Shown: positions 25,617 to 37,740, counted from the stretch's first letter. The stretch: 64,000 nucleotides of DNA from Geosiphon pyriformis (GCA_016748015.1 JAAOMT010000627.1:432009-496008), one strand, 5' to 3'. The notes: a model not told the origin generated them from the letters alone. A program made the numbers and translations.

Positions 25617-26406
25617 TGTTACAGGATAGTTTTCTTGGTATATTTTAATTGTTGATCTCCCGTTTTAATTGCAATCAGTCTCTCATAAGTTCTTTTATTA
25701 TGTGTTGGATATTAATGATAATGTACTGAAGGTTTTCTTTTGATGTTGTGATGTAAGTTTTTTCTCTAGTTTTAGTTGTCTTTGTATGTTGTGTACTTCT
25801 TCCCAGAGGCTAATCTGAAATCTACTTGCTGTCTGGGGTTTTCTTTGAGGCTATCCCTGCAATTGTATGATGTGTTTTTTTAATCTAGAAACACGAAATG
25901 TTAATGGTCTTTTCACAATTTCCCTAAGTATATAATAAGCTTTTTTCAATTTAATTAGTAATTACGTAAATAATCTTAATCAGAGATTATTTTTCCAAAG
26001 AGTTTAAAGATGGAATAATAGTTTCATTTGCTAAAGAGAGTATGTGAATTCTATTGTTAATCTTGTAATTGTAATGTTTATTCAATTTATTATTTTTATT
26101 AATTCTTTTTAAATAAGATTTTATTTAGATATTTATTGCTTTTAGTTGAAGCTTGTTCTTTTTTATTATTAAAAATTATTGTATATATATATAATTATTG
26201 TTTTACAAAATAATGTCTTGTAATATTCTATTTCTGTTATTTTTAAATAATGCTTGCTACTATTGTACAATAGTGCTTGATGCTATTGTAAAATAGTGCT
26301 TGCTGTTATTTGTAAATCATTTCTTTTTATAAATTGTTGCTGTGCTATTTCATGATTGGCTAATTTATATTATTTATAATTCCTATTAAATTCTTGAACT
26401 GTAACA
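25617..26406 (-). repeat. 5' LTR of Gypsy C (790 bp)
   Basis: Bounded by TGTTACAG (25617 on the + strand) and CTGTAACA (26406), with ACAC duplicated outside. It carries three 23-bp units (26246–26314) against four in the partner. Differences from 16816–17628 read by eye in the first 100 bp are transitions. Confidence 0.9.
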
Positions 26407-26446
26407 ACACAAAAGCTTCAAATCAGCTAGAACAGTCAACACACAC

Positions 26447-27530
26447 ATGTACTTGCCATGTGTGGCCACTTCAAGCCAATTACTATGCCAACAGCATCTC
26501 TTATCGAGTTCGAGAAAGAAGAAAAGAAACCTACTTGGGAAGCCTATCAAGTGTTATGGGCTAAAGCAGATCACAATAAGTTACCACCAATACTCTCTTG
26601 GGATGATAACGGAAAAGAGAAACAAAAGGAAGGACTTACCTAGAATGCCAACCAAGACTGAGAAACTAACAATAACTCAAACAAATTACCAACCTGAGAA
26701 TGGGAAGAAACCAATAAAGAAAAAGAGAAAAAAAAGGAAGAAAATATAACCAAAGAAACTACTGCCACAAAAAAAATAACTAGGGGCTGGGAAAAAGAAT
26801 ACTTACAAGAACTGATCAAAGAGCCACCATGTATACTTCTCAAATGCAAGGACTGTGGGAAGAAACTTTCTTTCATGAGAGCTTGGATCACACCAAATGA
26901 AAATTACTGGATCCAAACCCACTATTATTACAAGTCTTGCCACTGCAAATACTATGGCTACCCAAAAAGACAAGACAAGTGAGACAACGAACTATGTCTT
27001 GCTTGTGGCGAACAACTATTGAATGAAGGAATATGGAACAACATTCCTGAATGAGGAGGAACATATGACACTTTGTGCCAATACACAATCTTCATCAGCA
27101 ATTGGGTGAGCCATGATATGCCAATAACTGCTGCCTAGCACTGTGTAATATCTCACTTGGATGGTTACCCACACGACGAAGACGAGATTTGGCAAATGGC
27201 AAACACCAAAGTAGAAGGTGCCACACCTAGCAAAATATTAGAAATCAAGAACAACTCTCTGAAGACAGTCAACATTGTTTTGATTCCCAACCCAGATGCT
27301 TTTCTGAATCTGGAAGCAGACCCAGAAGAATTCCATGAGCACTACCAAAATTTGGCACCAACAAGAGAAAAACAAGAGCAGTGTTTAGCCCAAATCAACA
27401 CTTGACTATGTGACTATTGTTTAATTCTCTGTGACTTTCAATATTGTAATGAGTGTGACCTTATTTACAATCCACCCATCCGCATAATCTACACAATCCC
27501 AGAAGAAAATGAACCAATAAGCAACTGCGC
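26447..27530 (+). pseudogene. Cys-rich block of Gypsy B (unassigned domain)
   Basis: Continues the B pol frame after the element C insertion. It reads ATCGHFKP-like CGHFKPITMPTASLIEFEK, KPTWEAYQVLWAKADHNKLP and ILSWDDNGK. A Lys/Glu-rich linker follows, then CKDCGKKLSFMRAW, LCLACGEQLLNEGIWNNIPE, LCQYTIFISNWV, DGYPHDEDEIWQMANTKVEG, YCLILCDFQYCNECDLIYNP. The CxxC pairs match those in A and C. Three or more TGA/TAG stops. Unrecognised; the conserved Cys pattern suggests zinc binding. Confidence 0.7.
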
Positions 27531-27531
27531 A

Positions 27532-28150
27532 TTGGAATTGGAATCAGTTTTTAATCTCAATTCAAACTCTGACAGCAACAATGACAAAAACACCAGTTCT
27601 AGCTTCACTCAAAACGGCAACAAAAATAACAATGATTTGGACCCCAATTCAAATTCCGAAACATATATCACTCTCCCTGACCTTACCAAGGAGCAAGAAC
27701 TGAAATGGTTCAGCAATAATAATGAAGGTATTATGTCTGAATGTGTATATAATACTGATGCAAGATTTGATCTGAGATATCCAGAGAAAAATTCCATCAA
27801 ATTAGAACTTTACTCACACACTTGTATTGATCTGAAAATAGCATTGGAAATTTTAACAACAACAATAGTGCAATTAGCATCCAGAAATAGTTTAGCAAAA
27901 AAGAGAATCAATATTAGAAGAGAAATAATTAATGCAAAATACATAGAAAATATTATTGTTATGCTACAAAATGACTCAGAAAAAACATATACCATAGAGC
28001 CAAATGAAAAGATAACACAGGCAATATTTTTATCTCTGGTGAAAATAATTTAGTTAGTTTCAGTAGGAAATAAGGAAGAATTAGGGATTACTGTTAGAGA
28101 GATACAAGGATTCAGATCAATAGGTAGAATAGATATACTAATTAATATGA
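27532..28150 (+). pseudogene. dUTPase domain of Gypsy B with Asn/Asp-rich leader
   Basis: An Asn/Ser/Asp-rich leader (27540–27650) precedes ITLPDLTKEQELKWFSNNNE and the dUTPase motifs: 1 DARFDLRY, 2 SRNSLAKKRINI, 3 REIINAKYIENI, 4 KITQAIFLSL, 5 REIQGFRSIGR. Motif 3 has Asn for the catalytic Asp and motif 5 has lost a Gly, so this copy is inactive. A TAG at about 28051 breaks the frame between motifs 4 and 5. The layout equals that in element A. Confidence 0.85.
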
Positions 28151-28266
28151 CAGAGGAAAAAATTGTTGACAAAAAAGAAATTATCTCAATCCGTCAATCA
28201 ATCTCCATTCCACCATATAACTAGTATATATTAGCTATAAAAAGAGAAATAAAGAATCAAGCTCAG

Positions 28267-29935
28267 TTGTTTGAAGCAGAAGCTGCCATTTGTGAATCAG
28301 GAGAAATTGGACTCACCAATCTCTACATATCAGCCAACAGCCCCAAGAATATCAAAATTTCCATCTACAATACAATAGGACATGTTATTGAAATACTAAA
28401 AGAAACCATCATTGGATATTTAACCACTGAAGTTGAGGACCAACCACCAAACCATATTCTAGATTTTCCACAGCTTTGTAGATATGTGGACATCACATTA
28501 CAAACCATTTATGGACGAAACAAATGTTATCTACTTGAACCAGAACAATTGGAACAGATAAACATGGGGAATCTAGACCCACTCCAACAGATACAACTAA
28601 AGACATTACTTAGCAACTTCAATGACATCTTTGCCAGTGAAAACGAATTTGGCAGAACCAACATCATCCAGCATCAGATCAAAACTGGAGATGCAATGCC
28701 AATTAAACAAAGAGCATACAGAGTACCACCAGCTAGCCATAAGATCATTCATCAAAAAATTAATTGAATGCTTGACAACAGGCTAATTCAGCCATTAATG
28801 AGCCCATAGTCATCACCAGTGGTATTAGTCCAGAAGAAAAATGGAAAAATCCACTTTTGTGTGGATTACTGGAAACTGAATAGAGTAACCAAAGGAGATA
28901 GCTATCCAACGCCCAAAATCCAAGAGCTGTTTGACACTTTTGAAGGAAATAAATGGTTCTTAATACTAAATTTGGATAGTAGTTACTGGCAAGTAGCCAT
29001 GGATCTAGCTGACAAAGAGAAAACAGCATTTACCACAAGAGAAAGAAATTTTGAATTTGAAGTCATGCCATTTGGATTGATGAATGCACCAGCCATATTC
29101 CAATGGCTAATGGAAATTGTATACACTGGACTACTATGGAAGTCAGTAGTTGTATACTTGAATAATACCAATGTATTCTCAAAAACATTTGATGATCATC
29201 TGTATCATCTTCAACAAATGTTTGAAAGGTTAAGAAGAACCAAACTAAAATTAAATGCAACCAAATGTTTCTTTAGAAAAACTGAACTCAAGTTTTTGGG
29301 ACATGTGGTGAGCAAAGATGGAATCAAAACAGATTCAGATAAGATTGCATTAATAAAGAACTTTCCAGTACCAGCAAACTTGCCAGAACTGAGGGCATTT
29401 TTGGGATTTGCAGACTATTATCGCCGTTTTATTAAGGACTTTTCTAAACTAGCCCAGCCACTTTACCATTTACACACCAAGAATGTGAAGTATAAATGGA
29501 CTGAAATTCAACAAGAAGCGACACATTGAGAAAAAAGCTTATTCAAGCTCCAGTATTGATGTATCCAGACCATAGCAAACCATTCATCATCACTATGGAT
29601 GCATCAGATCAAGCATTGGGAGCAGTACTATCACAGAAAAAACCAGATGGAAGAAAACATCCAGTAGCTTACACCAGTAGAAGCTTAAGTTCAGCCAAAA
29701 AGAACTATAGAACACCAGCACTAAAACATTTAGCAATCTATTGGGCAATCATAAAATGGAGAGAATACTTGAGCCAAAAGTTTGAAATATATATGGATCA
29801 CAAAGGATTGACTTCAATCCAGAAACAAGAATTTGCAGACAATTGTCATGCCAGATAGAAAATAGAACTTTCACTATTTAATTATACAATACATTATAAA
29901 AAAGAAAAAGACAATGGAAATGCTGACAAATTGTC
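28267..29935 (+). pseudogene. Reverse transcriptase and RNase H of Gypsy B
   Basis: The linker (28267–28600) ends LEQINMGNLDPLQQ. RT follows with RAYRVPPASH, VQKKNGKIHFCVDY, motif A LNLDSSYWQ (Asp of LDL now Asn), MPFGLMNAPAIFQW and motif C YLNNTNVF. The connection reads FLGHVVSKDGIKTD. A frameshift near 29520 is followed by RNase H (29526–29858: TMDASDQALGAVLSQ, the LKHLAIYWA region, MDHKGL). The RT part would copy RNA to DNA and RNase H would degrade the template; both are dead here. Confidence 0.88.
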
Positions 29936-30149
29936 GTGAATAAGACAAATCTAAAAACATTTCAACCCAAAAATATAACAAAACATAAATACACAAAAAT
30001 ATTAACAACTTCAACATTATATAAATATGCAATCATTTAAAGAGAAATTATCTCAAAAAGAACAAAACAACATAAAACAACAATCAAAATATTTTAAAAT
30101 ATACTTTACTGAAAGAACAAAAGAAATTCAGATCAACCAATCAGAGTAA

Positions 30150-31444
30150 TCACAGAACCAGAGAAAGAGACAATATTATTCAACATACACTCAGACCCAA
30201 CAGCAGGACATTTTTATAAAGAAGCAACCATGGAAAGAACCAGAAAAAGATACTATTGGCCATCAATGTATTCAGACACCATTCAATATATTCAAAATTG
30301 TAATGCTTGTCAGAGAAGAGGAGGAACAAAACCCAGTAAACCATTAAGACCAATTAAAGTAGGACAATTATTCAATTGCATTGGAATTGACTTAGTCAGA
30401 CCATTAACAATCACCAGCAGAGGCAACAGATATATTACAGTAGCTATGAATTATCTCACTAAATGGCCAAAAGCAAAAGCCATTCAAAGAACAGATGCAG
30501 AATTTGTTGCCAAATTTGTTCATCAAAATTTGATCTGTTAATATGAATGTCCAAAAAAACTACTATTAGATCAAAAAACTCACTTTGTGAACAGAACACT
30601 GGCAGAATTAAGTCAAAGATTTGGAGTTAAAAGACCATTGTTATCACCATACCATCTACAAACCAATAAACTAGTTGAAAAATTTAACAAAACATTGTGT
30701 AAAGCAATCACCAAAATCAGTCAAGAAAACCAAAATGAATGAGATTTGTTCATACCATTAGTATTATTTGCTTATCAGACAATAAAACAAGACACTACAC
30801 AAGCAACACTATTTGAATTAGTATATGGTAGAACAGCAATACTACCAGTGGAAATAGAAGTCAGCACATACCCAACTGAACCAATAACAAAAGAGAATTT
30901 CAAAAACACATTATTGAGAAAAACATATGACTTAATGGAAACATTAGAAGACAAATGATGAAAAGCAGCTGATAACATACAAAAGTCACAAGAGAAACAA
31001 AAAAAATGACATGATAATCAACTACCAAATAAACCAGTTGAATTCAAGATTGGAGACAAAGTATTTTTATATCATACCAAAGCAGAAAAACAATGGAGTA
31101 GAAAATTTGACCCCAAATGGGATGGACCATTTCACATAGAAGAAATTCTTGAGAATGGAGCTTATAAATTAAGATGAGACAACAAAATTTTAGCCAAAGC
31201 AGCACATGGTAATTGACTAAAACTATATTACCAGATAGCATCATCATTTACCAATAACATTCTACAACTAGAAATACAAAGAATACTAGTTCAACCAGAT
31301 GAGATTCCATAAGATCTAGAACCAATCATAATTATTGAACCAAACATGTCAAATTGAACAACCAAAAGAATATATAAGGGCACAATATACATGACAAAAG
31401 CAACCAAGATAAAATGGAAATACCAGATCATATTCACATCATAG
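30150..31444 (+). pseudogene. Integrase of Gypsy B, decayed
   Basis: The zinc-binding part is complete: HSDPTAGHF, YYWPSMYSD, CNACQRRGG. The DDE core shows GIDLVRPLTI, LLLDQKTHFVN and TNKLVEKFNKTL (Glu kept). A GPY/F-like segment (WDGPFHIEEILENGAYKLR) lies at about 31115–31175. Stops occur at 30539, 30740, 30956 and others. The pol frame ends at TAG 31442–31444 and overlaps the third ORF start by 31 nt. This integrase frame is –1 relative to the RNase H part, as also in element A. Confidence 0.85.
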
Positions 31445-32049
31445 CTCAACAATTATTTCAGGCCTTAAGTCAACAACTCCTGAACATAGAAATTATTGTT
31501 AACAACCAAACAATTTGCTATTGAAACACCAAAAGAAAAACAAAGAATACACCATATCAGCAATTACCAAAGAATAATAAAAACTGGTCAGATAACATAA
31601 TAGAAAAAGTAAAGAACACTTTTGGGAAAATACCTATTATGGCACCAACAGAAGAACTTACAAAAAAGAATTAGAAGCAATGGACAAAACAACTTCTAAT
31701 ATCATACTACTACTACCAGTTAGGTCAGAAGTTAAATATTTAGGAGTTGTATATTAACAAATTCAAGAAAATATTTAACCAAAACATAATACAGCAAATT
31801 GAAGAATTTATTGGAAAGAAAACAAACTCAACACTACATATGAAAGCAATTTACCAACTGCACAACATATTTCAGAACTATCCAGAATTACTGTTACACT
31901 CTAACATGGAAACCATAACTATTAACCAATGGGGAAAAATAAACAATGTACAAGTAGAAGACATGAAAAATAAAGTCGAACAAACAATACTAGAAAAAAA
32001 AGTATTAGAGCTAATTCAAAATAAAGATTTCAATGGAGCTCAATATTAA
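31414..32049 (+). pseudogene. Third ORF (post-integrase) of Gypsy B, unknown function
   Basis: ATG at 31414 (MEIPDHIHIIAQQLFQ) to TAA 32047–32049: 212 codons in one frame with three internal stops and no shift. The last 100 codons are open (IIQQIEEFIGKKTNSTLHMK, AIYQLHNIFQNYPELLLH, DFNGAQY at the end). The ORF overlaps the pol end by 31 nt and stops 15 nt before the LTR. It matches the third ORF of A and C. No hydrophobic signal or membrane segment is seen. I do not recognise the protein. Confidence 0.78.
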
Positions 32050-32064
32050 AAAAGAAGAAAATAA
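32050..32064 (+). other. Polypurine tract of Gypsy B
   Basis: AAAAAGAAGAAAATAA directly precedes the 3' LTR and follows the third ORF stop, where plus-strand priming is expected. Confidence 0.75.
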
Positions 32065-32879
32065 TGTTACTCATAGAAAGAAAACAGATATAGAGAAATA
32101 GTAGACCAATAAGCAAATAGCATATAGCATATAAGCACATTGCTTAGCAAGGTGGAGCAATATCAGAAAACATGGCACATTGCTTAGCAATATGGAGCAA
32201 TGTTAGAAAATTAGTGTGCATTGCTCAAAAAATTATAGCACATTGCTTGGGAATGTGAGTGATTTCATAGAACATCAATTATGTATATATAGTAGTAGCA
32301 TTAAAAGTAAAAAGAGCAGAATCTTTTAGTTAGAAATCTTCTATCCACAAATATTAAATAAATAAATCATTCACCATCCAAAACCACTCTTTACTATCAA
32401 CACTTTATGTTGATAGTAATTGATACTTAACCACACTAGAACAATAGCTCTTGATCATGACTATTGATAGGATACTAACTTGCAATTGCTTTTGTTTATT
32501 TCTTTATTTTTTTTTATTTTTTTTTGTTATTTTTTTTGTTTTACTAATTGATTAAAGAGTTAAGTGCTAAGTTATTAATATCAAAAATAGTCTGGTAAAA
32601 GACTCCAAAGGAAGGGTATCAAAATTGAGAATTTAAGGATAGCTTACCAGAAGGGCATCTCTGCCAAGATTACCAGCCACCACACTGAAAAAAAAATTTG
32701 ACGGAATTGCAATTCTGGAAGGCTATGGGAAAGACAACAATTGAATCTCTGTTTATTATACAAAAGACTCCACAACAAAACCTTCAGATCATCATCATCA
32801 TTACTAATGACAATAACTCTTGAACACCAAGTTATGGGTTTGTTATTTGACTTGAGACCCCAAATAATCATCTGTAACA
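32065..32879 (+). repeat. 3' LTR of Gypsy B
   Basis: Starts TGTTACTCATAG and ends CTGTAACA, followed by the GCAT target duplicate. TATA box at about 32284–32291. U3 repeats, R hairpin and U5 match the 5' LTR with near-exclusive transition differences. Confidence 0.9.
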
Positions 32880-32899
32880 GCATTAAAAACACCTTGTAT

Positions 32900-34300
32900 T
32901 TTTTTGTTTAATTTACTATAATCTTATCAACTTTGGGCTTTATTTTCTTTGGTTTTAGAATCAACTCTTTTCTAATTACTAAATGGTTTAAAACTATCTT
33001 GTAAAAAAGTTGATTTAGAATGCTTCTAATTATGCTTCCTTTGTTAGAACTAAAATTTTCTATTTGTCTCTTAATTGCACTTTTAATGACTGTATTTTTA
33101 ACAACTTTTAATTCATAATACTTGAACAATTTATATTTTTTTCTAATTAATGACAAATATTTAATAATATTTACCAAATTTTTATTATTCCAAACCATAA
33201 TTACAATTTTGAAAGTCTTTTTATTATTAATTATCAACTATTTTGTAAGAAGACAATCAAACTTAAATTTGTTGTCTGTACTTAATTCCTTTATAATTTT
33301 AGCAACCAGTAATTCAAGCCTAAAAAATCTTGATAATTGTTTATTTTTTAAACACTTGAATTTATTGAACTAATGTTTAGAAAAAGTAGTATCTGTTGAA
33401 CTTATTATTACTTTTTTCAAAATATCTTACATATTATCTAATTTATCAAGAGCTTTTGTATTTGCAAACTTATTTACTATCAACAATAACTTTAATAAAA
33501 TACATTCCTTGAGCCAAATCTATTTGGCACTATTCATATTTTTAACATTAAATTTCTAGTGATTTTTATTTGTTTGCTTGTAAATACTATTCAAATATGC
33601 ACTCAATAAACTCTTTAGACTAACTGAAACTACAATTACTTTATGATTTGTGTTAAAAAATTTAGAAATAGTGTTAATTTTACATATTGTGATCATTGAC
33701 AACAAATTTTCATTAACAAAAACATAATCAATAATTTTTTTGGCTTTTCTGGAATTATTTCAAGAAAAAACTTTTACCAAAGAATGTCTTTTAAGTGAAT
33801 TAACCAGACTTATATCTAAACATTTCTTTAAGCTAACATTTTTTTTAGAATCATTTTTATTGAAATTGCCACCCAAAATCACAAAAAAGTTAGAGTTAAC
33901 AGCTTTGAAAATAACAGAATTAATATTAAAAACTTAATTAAATTACATATTAGCAAATACACCAATATATAAACCCAAAATTATAATCAAAAGTTTGTCT
34001 TTAAACAAAAAACAGATTAAAATTAAATGACCCAAAATCTCATCCACTTTTAAAACATACTAAACCAAAAAATTGTTTATAAATACAGTCATATTTACTT
34101 CAAGAAAACTTATATTCAGACCAAAAGTAAAAATTCTAATTCAGTCAAACTTATTTATAATTCATAGTTTAATATTAGATCTCAATTTTGTTTTTGTAAT
34201 AATTGAAACCATATTTTCCGATTTTATATGCCAATAAACAATGTTTTTCTGCTTGGCAAAGACATTGATACTCTAAACATTGTACATAGCAAATTTTCAA
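32900..34300 (-). pseudogene. LINE ORF2 N-terminal part: APE-type endonuclease and RT start
   Basis: The endonuclease/exonuclease/phosphatase fold is recognisable from IIILGLYIGVFANM (about 34000), VILGGNFNKND (33885–33852) and RKAKKIIDYVFVNENL (33760–33710). These correspond to the GDFN and SRxIDY motifs of APE-type LINE endonucleases; Gly-Asn replaces the usual Gly-Asp. The linker and RT start at 33237–32908 are open for 109 codons (VWNNKNLVNIIKYLSLIRKK). The enzyme would nick target DNA to prime reverse transcription. Many stops. Confidence 0.75.
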
Positions 34301-34313
34301 ACCAAATTACTTA

Positions 34314-36186
34314 TTAAGATAAAAAAAATACCAGAAAACTTAAGCCAGTACACAACTGATTTAACTTTGTCAAAACTAAATTAACAGAAACTTCAAGAGC
34401 CACTATTTTAGATTTTAATTCATCTATCTTAGTGGTCAGAATTTTTGACCTATTTAAACCCAAATTTGAAACCATATTATTTGTAATTAAAAGAGAAAGA
34501 ATAAATAACACAGATGAGTTATCCAAAATTATATTCAAATCCAATTTTGAATTTGAAGAAACAAATTTTACAGAAGACAAAAATTAAGAAACAAATATTA
34601 AGAGTATTAAATTCACAATATTTAATTTTTGTACAATACTTAATATTTGATTGGCCAAAAGCTTTAGGGAATATTTCAAGAAATTTAAGTAAACATTAAT
34701 AAATAAATTATTTTGGGTAACTACAAGACTTGTTTTCATATATAATATATCAAAAAAAAGAATTTAGAGCCAGTACCAAAGTAAGTATTAGCAGAAAAAA
34801 AAAATGAGTAAAACTATCTGTGCTCAAGATTTGTTATTAAAGACAGCAGAACAAGAAATAAAAACACTTTTTTTGGTATATAATTTAGCCAATTGAAGAC
34901 AATTCTTTTCAGAAGCAATATTTTTATATATTTTTTTAGAAAACAAAACACAAAAATCTGATGTATCATATTCTAAAGCTAAGTGTCTAAAATACCCACA
35001 CTTTTTACAATAAATCAGATCTATTTTAGTCTACAAAAGCTTAACACTATCTAAAATAGACTCTATTTAAAAAGCTAATTTTAATTTTTTTTCTAATTTA
35101 AAGCCAATTACTACACAGTAACTCCTATTGCCAGTATTAAATAAATAATTTATAATGCAAGTTTTCTCACCAGTTTCTTTTAATAGAATACCAAGATATG
35201 AGCAGTTGTTTTTACAAACAACATAAACAAAAGTGCCTTAAACTGATTTTTTAACATTCAGACTTCATGATCTCTCACAGTTTTTGTCATATGTACTGAG
35301 TTTTTTTGATAAGGAATGATCATTTTGTTACTATTTGATTAATCTAACTTGATTTAGCAAATTTTACTATAGTTTTCTGTCATAGTCTAATTAATTGTAA
35401 TTAGATTAATACTATTTGACCAAACTCAAAAAAAGCTGTAATAATCATTTTTTTTAGTGTATTTATGAAAAATTTCTTAATAATTATAGCTTGATCTGAA
35501 CAAATTTTTTGTCTTTTAATATTGTTGTTTACAATAATTCTCTTATTTTTAACCAATAATATGGCTTTTTTCATACTTTTTTTTAATGTAAACATCAATC
35601 AAATAATTTTTTTAAATTTTGAGGAAGTAGTAATCATCTTAAAATCATTGATTGATGAAAAAAGTTTTCTGATGAATTGAGTTTTTACCATTACTGATTT
35701 GTTTTCTACTGTTAAAAAATTAATGTCCAAAACAAAAGACTTCTTAACAAATATTTTTACATAAGTTTTGGTTATTTTAAGATCAATTTATTTTTTGTTT
35801 AGAAATATAGATAAGTAAGAAGAGAAAAAATTTTATTATCATTTATGTTAAAATTAGACAAGCCAATTAAGAAATCAACAATAGTACCAATATTAATTCA
35901 CTTAGTCTTAAGAATATTTGTTTTAAAATCAAATCACTTTTTTTTTATTACTTGCTTTATAATTAGTATTACTATCTAAAAAGATTATTTTAGGAGTATT
36001 TTTATTTGTATTTATTTTAGCAAACTAACCAATAATATGTTCTAAATTAATAATACTTAAATCTGCGTTATTATCTAAGTGTTTTATTTTGTTAAAAAAA
36101 GTTTTTTGCTTCTGTGCCAAGCTTCTATTAATTGAATCAAAAGCCAAAATCCTGGCTGGTTTTTTCTTAGCTATAAAACCACTCAT
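34314..36186 (-). pseudogene. LINE ORF1 remnant
   Basis: ATG at 36186 (MSGFIAKKKPARILAFDSIN) opens about 80 codons with one internal stop. A central part at 35598–35401 (RIIVNNNIKR, IKKFFINTLKKMIITAFFEF) resembles the RRM-like segment in the ORF1 remnants at 45382–45113 and about 41900–42100. The C-terminal part at 34580–34314 (KIDELKSKIVALEVSVNLVL) looks like a coiled coil. ORF1 proteins of LINEs bind the element RNA. The frame is broken many times. Confidence 0.65.
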
Positions 36187-36389
36187 AATAACAGTTAATT
36201 TAATAACAAAAGAATTTGTTTCTTAGAAAATTGTGAAATGTAAAAACAAAAAAAAAAACTTCTTTTACAAAAATTATTCTTTGAAAAATTTGGATGTAGA
36301 AGAGAAAAAAGTTTTTTTTATTTTTTAATATTATTAAAAAATATACTATAAAATATAATAAAAATAAAAATAAAGAAACCAAAAGTTAT

Positions 36390-37244
36390 TACAAAAAATT
36401 TTGCAATTTTAAGTATAATTAAAAAAATTACCAATAGCAATTTTAATAATAACAACCAAAAAAATTTAAAAACATAGTTTACATAAACAACTTAATATTG
36501 TTTTTTAATATTAATTTGAGTCTAATAAAACCAAATAATAAGTAAAACAAAAAATTTACAAAAACCAATTTGATCTTAAAAGTAATATTAGATATTAGAA
36601 TAAAAATTATTTATTTAAAGAATTTTTAACAATTAAAATTTGTTTTTTAAATACTATTAGGAACAACATTAAAAAACAAAAAAAACAATTAATTTAATTT
36701 TTATTTAATTAGTTCAATTTTTAAGATTAAATAACTTAATAAATTGTTTTGTTTTTAAAACTAGTAACAATTTATTAAAAAACACCATATTTAATAATAC
36801 AGTCAATAATTAATTTTAATTTATCTTGAAAAACATATTATTATTGTTATTGTTTACATTAAAAAAAGAATTAATTACTATTAAAAAAATTTTATTTAAG
36901 ATTTTATTTAAAACTACAAAAACGTTTGATGTAATAATAATAAAAATAAAAACCAAAAAAACCAAATAATTAATTAATTTATTATTAAAAACTTTAAGAC
37001 TTTTAAAAAAATAAAAACAATATTAAAACTAATTTGAATGTGTTTTTTGAAAAAATTTTGACTAAAAAAAAACATTAGCCAAAAGTAAAAAAAATGCTTC
37101 AAAAACTGTCAAAAACAGCTTTTTATTATTAATATTTAAGAAAAATATTACCAAAACATTTTGTTTAGCTGTTTTAATAACAAAAAGCCTTTTTTTTGTT
37201 GTAATTTTTAAAACTTTTTTACTTTTTGCTTTAATTGTGGTCAT
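36390..37244 (-). repeat. Second copy of the MTRAKNKK-type repeat, truncated
   Basis: ATG at 37244 (MTTIKAKSKKVLKITTKK) and the following 800 bp align with 7736 downward. For example the AAAAGCTG/TTTTTGGCTG regions and the block near 36700 match 7120–7250. The copy stops before the ORF1 start of the LINE at 36186. Extremely A+T rich; no intact frame beyond 60 codons. Confidence 0.5.
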
Positions 37245-37250
37245 AAAATT

Positions 37251-37740
37251 AAAAAAAAAAAAAGTATATTTAATTATAAAAATAAGTTTTTATTTTATTT
37301 TTATTAATTTAATTACTAGTTTTCTTAAGAATTTTAGCCAGTTTTAATATATATAAAATTTATATTTTAAATATTTATAATATAAAAAATTAAAGTATAA
37401 AAAATAATAAAATAAATTTTATGAAAAAATAAATATTTAATCATATTTTGTAATAAAAAATTGCTTAAATAAAATAAAAGCAATTTATTTATTTGGTTTG
37501 TTAAATATAATCCTAATAAAAATCTAAAAACCAATTATATATATAAGCTATATTTAATATAATATATATATGTTAAATATAATTAAACTATACTTTGTTA
37601 TAGCAAACCCAAAACATAAATATTGAGTTAATAAAAAAACAATTAAAACTATAGAAAAAATAAATGTAGCTTTTTTTTACTTTTTGATTCTAATAAAAAT
37701 AATTAATTAAAGGTAAAACATAATCTACCTTTTCTATTTA
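37251..37740. other. A+T-rich intergenic DNA
   Basis: Low-complexity A/T sequence with TA-rich runs (for example near 37540–37575). I see no gene or recognisable repeat end. Composition changes sharply at about 37741, the start of gene island 1. Confidence 0.6.

Larger units (their letters stand above)
16816..26406 (-). mobile_element. Ty3/Gypsy element C (9.6 kb), nested in element B
   Basis: Reads on the minus strand. LTRs at 25617–26406 (5') and 16816–17628 (3') are bounded by TGTTAC and TGTAACA or transition variants. Target duplication ACAC lies at 16812–16815 and 26407–26410. Domain order from high to low coordinate: primer-binding site, gag, CCHC knuckle, protease, Cys-rich block, dUTPase, RT, RNase H, integrase, third ORF, polypurine tract. 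It is a separate family from A and B (different LTRs, clearly lower protein similarity) with the same plan. Confidence 0.93.
13207..32879 (+). mobile_element. Ty3/Gypsy element B (about 10.1 kb, interrupted by element C)
   Basis: LTRs at 13207–14031 and 32065–32879 start TGTTAC and end TGTAATA/TGTAACA. The 4-bp target duplication GCAT lies at 13203–13206 and 32880–32883. Internal order: primer-binding site, gag, protease, [element C], Cys-rich block, dUTPase, RT, RNase H, integrase, third ORF, polypurine tract. With element C and one copy of its target duplication removed, the length is about 10.08 kb. All ORFs carry stops or frameshifts. It belongs to the same family as element A (53108–63367) but has a different U3. 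Confidence 0.93.
32880..36186 (-). mobile_element. LINE copy, 5' half (ORF1 and ORF2 N-terminal part)
   Basis: Continuation of the minus-strand LINE whose 3' half is 9985–13206. Reading on the minus strand, ORF1 begins near 36186, the endonuclease lies at about 34300–33600, and the RT N-terminal part at 33240–32880 breaks off at the Gypsy B insertion. Confidence 0.75.

Noticed and set aside
29609-29700. Intact RNase H host gene
   Set aside because: It is part of Gypsy B pol, flanked by RT and integrase remnants in the same orientation.
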